This document shows, one piece after another, positions 1 to 11,566 of a stretch of DNA of 29,877 nucleotides. Under the pieces are notes generated by a model, which worked only from the letters and a program-made list of their open reading frames with translations, was not told the DNA's origin and did not search any database. Source of the stretch: Amphimedon queenslandica (taxonomy: Eukaryota; Porifera; Demospongiae; Haplosclerida; Niphatidae). A program made the position numbers and the translations under genes. The stretch lies in assembly GCF_000090795.2 (NCBI RefSeq), contig NW_003546399.1, positions 23,921 through 53,797 of the forward strand. The letters are read 5' to 3'. Position 1 is the first letter of the stretch. The number at the start of each line of letters is the position of its first letter.

Positions 1-3000
1 GATGCCGGACTCTATTCACCAATACCTCCTCCTACCATTAGTAAGGGACAGTCAAGTGTTCTCTTTTTAAAGTGCATATGTAGAAAATTCTTTCCTAAGC
101 AAATACAATGCATAACCCAGCCATGGTCTTGAGTTGACCAAATTTTGAGCAACTTTAAAAATTCATAAAAAATTCAATTTCGATCGGAATTAGCTTAAAG
201 TTTCTACACGACATAAGAGCATGTATATGTATCAGAAAAAATTATAAAAATGAAGAATTCTCTCCTAGTCATATTTGGTGAAATTTGGCCAATGACCCTG
301 TACTATTATAGTACAGGGACTTTTACCCGATTTTGGAGCAACTTTAAAAATTCATAAAAAATTCAATTTCGATCGGAATTAGCTCAAAGTTTCTACACAA
401 CATAAGAACGTTCATATGTATCAGAAAAAAATATGTAAAGGAAAAATTTTATCCTTTTTCATTTTGGCAAAATATTTTTGAGCAACTTTAAGGACTTTAA
501 GAATTCACTGATAAGAATCTGATCACGATATGCTGTGTATAATTAATACTATCATGATCTCTTATCTGTCTCTTTTAGAACTACCTTCTGTCAATATGGT
601 GAGTCCTCCTGCCCCTCCAGCTATCAAGAGGAGTGATGAGTCTGTGGGGGTGTGGCAGAAACAGCCGGCCAGCTCTAAGCATGCGTCAAGCGTTAGTGCA
701 GTCATCAAGTTGGACTATGACACATCTGATCCAATTTATGATACGCTCAGGCAGCTGATACTGAAATTTGTATTGAAATGGATAATGCCAGGTAAGAGAA
801 AATAGAATTATGTGTAAAGAATAATTTTATAATTAATTTTGAAAATAATAATAGTATTTAATGTCATAAATAAATTACATGTGCATGTAGCTTAACTAGC
901 TTGTGGTTTTTCAAGGGAATTACATTTTTGCAAAATTTACCTAATTTCCAATTTATGGATTTTAATTTTGCAAATTCTACCACATGCCATATTAAATTGA
1001 TTTTTGCAGATTTTATTTTTGCAAATTAGGAAGGAATCTACGAAATTTGCAACCTTTGAAAAAACTACTTACACATGTACTTATACCATAATTATTAATT
1101 TTTGTTATATTTTTCTTTCTCCTATTGTATCTCTTCTTTCCTCTCTTTCTCTCATTAGGTTTCCACAGTAACAGGCCTGGCAGTATACAGCCTAAAGTAG
1201 CTAGCCCCAGTCCAGCTCTGGCCAGCAGTGATCAGTCCTTCACTCCAGAGCCACAGGAGATGATGAGGGAGATGTGGCTATCATCTCGTGACAATGTCAA
1301 CCTTCTCTTTGAGATATGTCATCAAGTATGCCCATGTACTTGTACACAAAGAGGCCTCCTTCCAAAAAGGGGGATGTGACTTTTTATTAGAATTTAGTTA
1401 ACATTGTGAAATTACTTAATAGTCTTTCAGCTTTCATTCTGCAAAGTTTAAAAGCAAGCTTGTGGGCTTTTTCTCATGATATGCTGAGTAGAAGAGATTT
1501 GATAATAATACACTGAAACATTTTACAGTTTTCATAATTTTCTCAAAATGTTTATTGTCCTTTTACAGGAGTTTCCCCTTTTTATTTTGGTTAATTGTGG
1601 GTTTGGTTAGTGGGTGGAGCATGCAATAATCAATTATTTGCTATTTTCAAATACATCGTAGGCTTTTCATCTGCCGTTGTCTCATCCAGGAGTTGTTAAT
1701 AAACTAACTGAATTATACTCATCATGGGTGCAGGTAATTGATGACAATAATAAATGCATAATGTATTGCTATTATTATTATTTATTAATTATTTTTAAAT
1801 ACCGTAGAAGTGGAGTATTTTACTACCTTTATTATTTAATTTCTACAGTAAATTTTTACATGTTTTAAAAAAATTTTGGTTTACATGTGAGCTACTATAA
1901 ATTAATATAACTGACAAAAAATGTACTGCCTCTTAATTTTACTTTTTTCTATTATGGTAATATTAAAATATTCCACTCTTATGGCATTTTTGTTATTATC
2001 AATCATAATTATTATTAACTGCCATTAATTAACTGACATTTCTCTCTCTCTCTCTCAAGGATTCCAATAAGCCGTTGTTTATGGAGGCTCCTGCTCCTCC
2101 CATTATCGTATCATCACTTCCTGTCAGTCCAACCCCTCCCCCCGCCCCCTCACTCTCAGTCCTCCCGTGGGAGGCCATCAGTGGGTATAGTAAATTTGAC
2201 AGGTGAGACACTGATGAACTGAGTATTTGTTGATGAGTAGAAATACATGTACATGTACCGTATTTCCTCGAATAGGAGGCCTTACTCAAATAAATACCTA
2301 TCACTAATATTATTATCATTATAGATACATGTATGTATAATTTAGCCAGTTCACCTCTGTTTAGAGTGGTCCAAATAACTCAATTGTTTATTTTCAGTCT
2401 TCACAGCATAAGGTGGCTGTTTTTGAACCCACTTTTTGATTTAATTTTTTCGTGATTTTTGCCTCTGTTAAGCAATAAACGTCTAGACCCTTATTCAAGG
2501 AAATACATGCATGAATACAAGCATGAATGAATGCATGAATGCATGAATGCATGATCTACAATACAGAATACATGTACTTGAGAATAAATTGTACATATAC
2601 ATTTGTGTACTGTCCCATGCATGTACATGAGTACATGTTACATATAACAGTTAGTGGAGGTTGTTGTTCAACTGTTTGTGCTTTTTAAAAGTTATAGGGG
2701 TTTCCCCCATTCAAAAATTTCCCATGTGTGGGTAGGGCAGCAATGTAGTGACGCCTACATTCAATGAAATTCTACTCATCCTATTTATACTGGTTTTATC
2801 TCACCAGGCTCTAGTGAGGCACACATCACACATCAGGTGTTAATTGTGTTAATTAGATTCATTGCCCAGTTGTGGCCCATTGACCCCTCCCCTAGGGCTC
2901 CTCCCTGTTCTACTCTATTGAAATGAGCTTCATTAAGACCACCATACAACATGAAGCATCTTTTATATTTTCAACTTTATGAAACATGTTTCAAGCTCCA

Positions 3001-3505
3001 TTGACTCCTGTATTTTTTTAAAATGTTTCATGAAACAAGTTTCATGGTATATGATAGCCTTTATAGTAATGTCACCATATTATATACTTGTTTATAATGT
3101 ACAGTGCACAGGGATTATTATTATTATTATTATTATTGTTTTTGTTGTTATTGTTTGTTATTATTATTGCAGATCTGATGTGAGAGCTGGTCTCCAGTCC
3201 TCATTAAAGATGTTTATAGCGCACACAAGTCAACTCTTCTTACACCAGCAGTCTGGTAGCAACGGGCATCAATTAGAGATACAGGTAGACAGCGGTCGTA
3301 GGATATTGAAGTTATACCAAGAGATTGTGCAACAATGGACACTGGACGGTGAAACGTGGTTGTACTTATTGTCAGTATTGCTACATTTAACGATAACATT
3401 ATTGTATGATGAGTCATCCCCTCCTCCTGAGAACAGGGACACTAGTCTAGGAGGAAGCATAGCTGACCAGCTGCTACAAGTAATGGAGATCAGTTTCTAG
3501 TTATT

Positions 3506-3539
<34 letters not shown>

Positions 3540-3750
3540 ATCTTTCCCTCTCTTTATCTCTTTGTACCTGTATCTGTACATGTACCTGTACATGTACATG
3601 TACAGGTACATGTACATGTACAGGTACATGTAGGTATATTTCAATCTTTCTCCATCATTAATTTTCTTCTCTCTCTCTCTCTCTCTCCCTCCCCCCTCTC
3701 TTTCCCTCTCCTTTCATTTCACTCTTACTCCATTTTATGTATTTACACAA

Positions 3751-3781
<31 letters not shown>

Positions 3782-3919
3782 CCCTCTTTCTCTCAGACTC
3801 TGCTGGTATCATATGTCAGGTGTTCAATGGTAATGCTCATTCCTAGTGATTACTGGAACAACCTCTGGTCAGTGCTGTCATCATTGACCCAGTGGAAAGA
3901 AGTCATCGCTCAATGGAAA
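1..3919 (+). CDS. RALGAPA: RALGAPA exons 1-7 of the window: helical N-terminal region
   Basis: The first 40 bases end an exon reading [12 protein letters not shown], with donor A|GTAAGG. This fits the human ENSLYHPILDIPQ stretch and joins in phase 1 to exon 579-791. Exons at 1159, 1662 and 2060 give [17 protein letters not shown], then [14 protein letters not shown], then KPLFMEAP, following the order in human RALGAPA1. Exon 3173-3479 encodes the [12 protein letters not shown] helical repeat and exon 3797-3919 the [18 protein letters not shown] segment. The chain is predicted soluble, without a signal peptide or membrane helices, as expected for a cytosolic scaffold. The acceptors of the exons at 2060 and 3797 follow long CT tracts. 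Exon 1662-1733 is only 72 nt and has a weak acceptor (ATCGTAG), so it rests on homology and phase. Confidence 0.85.
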
Positions 3920-6900
3920 GTATGTCCAGCATAATATAACTTAATATGGACATGCATGTACAATACATGTATACCGGTACTATGTACATGTACATGTACA
4001 TGCGAATCACTACATGTACAGTACTTGTATGATGAAGATACATGTACACGTACATGTACATGTACGTGTACAATATACATGTATTCTTTATCAGTATATA
4101 TACGTGTACATGCATGGTTGGCTTGAAAGGAAATCTGATCTCTCTCTTCCCTTATGATATACCTGGGAACTATTTGATATCAAAATCATTTTTATTTGAT
4201 TATTTCAAGGAATTATAGTGTCTGTCTGTATGTGTATGTATTCATGTGTCGGTAGGAATTGAAATGTTCATTAATGTTGTGTTATTTTTCCTCTTTTGAT
4301 GCTGCCATGCATTTCTAGTAGTATACACTATGCAGTGTAGTACACGTATGTAGTCTGTACTTGCACTTGTTAAAATTTTTGTTTATAATCTCACTATTTA
4401 CATCCTTCCTTTTGGCCTTCTTTCGTCTCACTCTCTCTGTCTGTCTGGCTCTGTCTGTCTCTCTCCCTCTCTCTCCCCTCTTTCTCTCTCTCTCCCTCTC
4501 TCTCTCCCCCCTCTTTCCCTCTCTCTCTCCCCCTCTCTCTTTCTCCCTCCCTCTCTCTTTCTCCCTCCCTCTCTCTCTCCTCCACAGGATGTAATGCGTA
4601 ACACCACTCACTGCCTGTCAAGAGTAGTGTATCAAATTGATTTAGACCACCTCCCACTGAACCACATATCGGACACCCATCGTCCACGGACCCGTACCAC
4701 GGGCTCAGCGGGTGAATGGTCTCGTAAGAAATCCTTCTCAGAGTACAGGCCACTCCCCCCTCAGCTATCCCATAGCTCAATTGACATCCCATCAACGATA
4801 GACTCTGTCCCAATCAACCGAAGGCTAGTGAAAGCAAGTACGTACGACATGACAACAAATAGTGTTTCCTCTCTGACCCCTCCTAATAATATTGATAAGA
4901 ACAGACGCTCCTCCTCACCAGCAGTACCTCGATCAGCAACAGGAAGAGGAGGAGGAGGAGGAGGAGGTGGTGGAGGGGATAAAACAGGTAGTACTTCGTT
5001 ATCACCTCTGGGTGGAGTAGGGGGCGAAGCCAAGCGTATATTCAGTAAAGAGTTGACTATACTAGAAGATGAGGATAGTCAGACTGATACCACTACTGGT
5101 GGACTTGATGAAGCTGTTAGTGGAGCTAGCCTCTACGATGAAGAAGTGGGCGTGTCCGATTATAAAGAGACTCCGTCCACTAATATTTTATCCAGTAGAG
5201 GCTCGTCTCCTATTGATACTGCCCCTGCTAGCAGTGACTCTGTTTTGATTGTTAATTCTCATACTAATCTATCCCCGGAACCAATAGATCACACCCAGTT
5301 GGTCTCAATTAACGTGACCACGCCCTCCGGCGGTAATATAATTAACGAGGAGGGCGGGGCTGATCCAAACCAGTTAACTGAGGCAGTGTCTCTAGTTATA
5401 TCTAATGAGGATGTGTCGAGCGAGAGTGAGTCCCACACTCCAGATCAGACCCTTCATTCAACACTCCCTGAGCAACCTATTCCTATTTCATTCTCATCTC
5501 CGGTAAAGGACCAGGCCCCGCCTAGTCAGTCACACCCTCTCCGGCGATCCAATAGCGATAGCACAGCAGCTCGTCCCGTTTTTCGTAGACAAGACTGCGC
5601 TAGATCAACTTCAAGATCGAGATCGCCTGATCCTCGCTACTCTGTCGAGCGAGACCACACCTCCTCTGACCGCGTCTCCTCTGATCACACTCCCTCAGGT
5701 ACCACTCAATCTACTTGCTCTGAGTCCTCGTTCAATCAGTATATTCCTGAGCAGAAACCACGAGCTCCTATTACATGGTTACAAACCAGTCACACTCCCT
5801 TGGCACCGATTGCACATGGTAAGTACATGTCTAATCACTGCAATGTATATTCCAACCGGCTCTATATACATGTACATGTAATTGCATGTGCTAATTTTAC
5901 GAAGGGATGTTTAGAATCTTACATTAAAAGCAAATAAGCAACACTATTACTTTAAAACTTTAAATCCAGGAGATCAAAATGCAGTACATGTGCATGTATG
6001 TATAATAATTGCATACCGTATAGCGCTTTATTTTGGATGAGCTAAACTTTCACTATTTTCGCGGTTAGCATGAAACTGCGAAATTAAAGATCCGCTAATA
6101 TTTCAATTGCCATTAAAGGCGTGGCACTAACATTGCGAATCCGCAAAAGTTATTTCCGTGAAAAATTGATTTTTATCAATCCGTGAAATTTTAGCTCCGC
6201 AAAATTAAAGCGCTATAAGGTATTAGCAAATTATATCCTCTGTTACTCTCCTCTCTCTCTCTCTCTCAGTGAAGTCAGAGCCCAGTCCTACAATGTTAGT
6301 TCATGGTTCCACTTCCCCGGATAGACCACTCCCTCCACAAGTAGCAGAGGGTGAGGGTAAATGGACTAACGTCTCGGTCTCTCTTGTATGGGAGTGCATG
6401 CTAAGGATATTAGGAGATATCAATAAAATAGAATCAAACATAAATCACTCACTGGCTCTACACTGCATAGCTGAAGTATGGAGCAGATTAGAAGAGGTAT
6501 GCCTGTATGACTAGCTCTCTTGACTCTCTTTCCCTTCTATTTCCTTTTTCCCCCATTATTGGATGTATGTTGTGTACATGTACATCTGTGTTTATCTCTC
6601 TTAGTCTGGTTCTGTTAATTGCTTAGAATCAGATTTTTTGGCAAATAGCCAATATGGCACCTAATGATGTCTGTCTATCACTTACCCACCCTGCTTTCTC
6701 CCTCTCTCTCTTCCTCTCCCTCCCTCCCTCTCTCTCTCTCTTCCTCTCCCTCCCCCCTCTCTCTCTCTCTCCCTCTCCCCCTCTTTCTCTCCCCCCTCTC
6801 TGTTTCTTTCTCCCTCCTCTCTCAGATTGAGTCTAATCTAGGTATATCATTAGATAATAAAGTCACTCCTACTCTACCTCCATACATGCCTCCATTACAA

Positions 6901-7660
6901 GTATTCCTCCCTTGGGTCATAAAGGTAATTATACTGTACATTGTACCTAAACCCAGTACCTCTTATTCACATAATGTATGTACATGTATTTTGTATGTGT
7001 GCATGGTTAGTACACTACATATTGTGGGTGACTGCACATTATTATATGATCCATATTCTCCTCCTGTAGGCCTGTAGTTTGCCTCACAACTATCAGGAAG
7101 GTCGCAAGTTAGCCTACCAGCTCCTGTGTGACATGATATTGAGACACTCTGACTCTTCCAAAGTATCACAGGCAGTTCTCCCTCACTTTTACAGACTAGT
7201 ACACACTGGACTCCAGCCAATATCTGTTAGTAATACTTGAATATAAGTACACTGATTATAAGTACTTAAGTAGGAATATCTATGCTACATTGTATATATT
7301 AAAAGCTGCTTTTAAAATATTTAATTTAGCTAGTGATCTTGGCTCATGTTTGGCCCTACCCATACATGTAATCCATCCCTTGGAATGCAGTCACTGTAAT
7401 GGATCGTTAATTATTATATTAATTAGCTCAAGGGAAAGAATTTTGTGGTTTGTAAATTACCATGAGAACTGATTACTCTCTCTTTTCTTTGCTTGCATGT
7501 ACATGTACATGTATACACAGGATGTTATTAATGTGACTGTTAAGAATGGATCCCATCTGCTCTCCTATGGGCTGTCTGGCTCCTCCATTTTATTGCACGA
7601 TATTCTTGTGGGATGCTCTCACTTGCTGAACAGCAAAGCAACAGAAGTAAGTGTAATAAT

Positions 7661-7698
<38 letters not shown>

Positions 7699-9699
7699 TT
7701 GTTTTTAGGTGCCTAGATTAGAGACAATGTCCCTATTAGGCTCCATGTACTACATATTGAGACAGTACTCCAGTACAGCACTACCAGTTCCAGTCTCAGG
7801 AGGAGACACTGTACTAGGAGAACACCTCAAAGTATGCTTTAATTATCCTCCCTATTACTGCTTGTTTCTAATATTGTACATTCTACACGTATGTACCAGT
7901 CAGTGTCAAATAAGGTCCCTATATTATTAACATGCTCAGTGTTTCTTGCCAAGAAGGGACTACATGTACAATTGCAATACATTGATAGTTAGTATCTGGT
8001 ATTTTCAATCAGTTGTAAGTACATGTACATGTATTATCACTGATGTTTTGATATATGCATGCATGATACTTAATTGTTCTTAAACTTTTTATGTTGTGTT
8101 GAAAGTTTAAGCTCATTCGGATCAAAATTGATTTTTTAAGTATGGGGGCGTTGACCAAATTTTATCAAAAATTGAAAGAAGATTATTTCTTTAATTTTTT
8201 ATAATTTTTTTTCTCATTCATATGCACATGTAGAAAAAGTTTGGGCTCATTTTCTTATCAAAATTGGGATTAAAAAATTTTTTTAAGTTGCTTTGAAATT
8301 GGGCTAAAGAAAGACCCTGTAGAAGTCAACTTTTAAAGTGTCAAATTATTTGTTTAATTAGAGCAGGGCAATTGCAGTGAATTGCCCATTCAAAAATTTT
8401 TAATGTGCCTTAAAAAAGGAGGATTTTACATGCTTTATCCTTTACTGATCTCTTTATAAATGCATGAAACGTTATGAGGCTATCGTGGGTCGGACAATAA
8501 TGATATTCCTTGCTTGTTACTGAGGCTTGTAACATGTAGTTGGAATGTACATCTTAAGGCCTTTTCACACTGGCACAATTTTCAAAGCGCTTTGATGTGC
8601 TTTGTTGGCCCAGCTGAAATAATGTGCATTGATCTTGTTCACACTAGCAGCTGGATTATGTATCATTTTGTGTTCTTGTTGCCATTGGTTTACATTGATC
8701 GAAGCGCATCACTTCACATCAATCCACCTCTGGAGGTGAAGTGAGAGTGATGCGCATCAATGCGCATTAATTCAAAACCACTCTAGTGTGAACACGATTA
8801 ATGCGCATCAATGTGCATTACTTTGGCCAGTGTGAAAAGGCCTTAAAACTATAGTAGACAGACGTTGGCCAAATCTTGTCAAAATTGGAAAGGAGAAGTT
8901 TCTTCATTCTTATAATTTTTCCTGATGCATATGCATGTACTTTTGCTAGCTGTATAGAAAGTTTAAGCTCATTCCGATCAAAATGAATTTAAAAAATTTT
9001 TTAAGTTGCTCCAAAATCAGGCCAAAGACCCTGTACTATAGTACAGGGACATTGACCAAATTTCGTCAAAAATTGAAAGGAGAGATTTCTTCATTTTAAT
9101 AATATTTTCTGATGCATATACATGTACTTATGTTGTGTAGAAAGTTTAAGCTCATTCCGATGAAAATGAAATTTTTAAAGAATTTTTAAAGTTGCTCCAA
9201 AATTGGGCCAAAGACCCTGTACTAATGATTTTCCATCAAAAATGGATAGGAGAGAATTCTTACATTTTCTAATGCAATAGATACATTCATCATGCTCTTA
9301 TACATGTATTCTCTCCATCAGGAGAAGCTGATATCTACATTATACAATTCTGCCACTAAGGAGAGCAACAGACAGTCCAGGATACTCGCCTTGTATCAGG
9401 TTGGTATGATGGTGTACTCGGAACTGACCTCGCCCACTTCCTCCACCCCCTCGTCATCGTCTAGCCACACCCACTCTGCTCCTAAACCCTCTAAACTTGT
9501 TCCCGAAGGCATCGATATCCTACTAGCAACTTTAAAAGTATATACATGTACATGTATAATTATAACCCACCCACGCTAATTAGTGGCATCATTTTACATT
9601 AGGTGCTATATTGCTTATTTTTTATTATTACAAAATGTATTAACTTATTATTATTTTATTATTATTAAAAATGACACATGTACATGTAGGTTAGGTAGA

Positions 9700-9748
<49 letters not shown>

Positions 9749-11521
9749 TCTTTAGTTTCCGGATAGTTCTCTCTCTCTCAGTTCTTTGGACATGCTGACT
9801 TTATTAGCTGAAGGGGGCGGGGCCTCTCAACAATTGAAGTCTCACTTTCCCTCGTATGTGTTGAGACTAATTAAAGGACTAACTTCTGCTTGCGCTCACC
9901 TCCTCTCTAGTTCCTTGAGAAAAAATAAAGTAAAAATCATTATTTACATGTGCACGTACTTATATTAATTCCTTGAACAGTGAAAGAATATTTATTGGCT
10001 GTGAACTTATCCAAAAATTTATTTTTGGAGATTTAATTTATGCAAATTTATTAGGTCTGCCATCTTGTTCTCAGTATTGTTTTTATTTTTATAAGTCTTC
10101 AAAGAATTGAAAATCCATGAAATTTACAGCCTTAAGACATTTTACGCTGCGTAGTACTTTTCCTTGTGCCAGTCTTCGTCTCTGTCTCTTTTTCCGTCTC
10201 TCTCTCTGTCTCTCTTTCCGTGTCCTTCTAAAACCTCTTCTGATTATTGATCTCGCTTCTCTTCCTCCTCTCTCTCTTTTTTCTTACTTTCAATGTATCT
10301 TCTTTGATATTTAATAGTTTCCTACTTCTAATTAAGAGTGGCCCTTATATCCCTCCCTCTCTCTCTTTCCTCTTTCCGTTAGGTTATTATATCAACGTTA
10401 TTATGTTTGCGTGATTGGTTAATGTCTCTCTCAATTAACGACAATGTTGATTCTACCTTATTACCCGAGGCGGCTCTAAAAGATGTGTTCAAGGTACATT
10501 GTACATGTACATGTCATTTTAATTAATATACATGTACATGCATATACTAAATGGCTCAAACTTTCTACATACATGTAAGATAAGGACATCAATATGTACC
10601 AGAAAATATTGGGGGTGATTTTGCAGCCATTATTTTAAAAAGCATAGTCCGCAATATTTTACTCATTTTCTAAATTACACGTACATGTACATGTACATGT
10701 ACATGTACGTGTAGCCGTTGATGGTTCATGCTGTGTACGTGTAGGAAGTTTGCTTACTAAGCATATTAATGACACAGAGTGCCAAGCACACATTCCTAGT
10801 ATTAGTATGTAGTATACTAGTATTAATATTAGTATTACTATTAGTATAATTAGTATATGGTATATAGTATTAATGTTAGTATTAATACTAGTATTAATAC
10901 CAGTGCATTCTTATAATTCTAGTTACTCTGTTATGTAGTGTCCCAATGTTAGTAGTAGTTTTAAAGTTGTTGTTGCATGTACATGTTATCAAAGGACTTG
11001 TCAACTGATACCTACATGTACTGTACATGTGCGTACATGTACATGTACATGTACATGTACATGTACATGTATGTATAGGTGATAATTATAAGCATATTAT
11101 ACATGTACATGTATATGTATTATTTTATGTACATGTACATGTACATTAAAAATGATGTAATATTTGGCAGAATAGTGAACCTGTTGCTTTGTGGTGCTGC
11201 CAATTTCTAATTTTTAAATTATATTATTGACTTGTGGCTGATGCAATCATTCCTGCGATACTTTTAGCCACGCCCCTTTCTGTCACGCCCACTTATAATT
11301 AATATTTGGCAGTCGTGGCACAATGCCGTGCCAACAATCAATGGATTCATAGTGAGTGGATCGTGGAGCAGATTGGGTTTGGTCCTACCAAATGTATGTG
11401 TACATTTGGTGTGTCACTTTGAAATATTTTGTCATTTAAAATAGCTTGAGCCTTTGCCAAATTAATACTATATAAAACCTTAGGAGAGCGAGAGAAGGAG
11501 AAAAAGAATAATTTGTTTATT

Positions 11522-11566
<45 letters not shown>

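Noticed and set aside
4315..4813. Arg/Glu-rich and Leu/Ser-rich open frames over the CT tracts here and at about 6664, 13719, 14737, 15532, 16910, 19330, 20637 and 21191
   Set aside because: They are translations of (CT)n/(AG)n microsatellites, open in several frames at once, and sit in introns or a 3' flank.
9780..9929. Alternative acceptor TCTCAG at 9775-9780 for exon 15
   Set aside because: It breaks the reading frame with exon 14, whereas the acceptor at 9754-9755 keeps phase 0 and adds a plausible FPDSS start.
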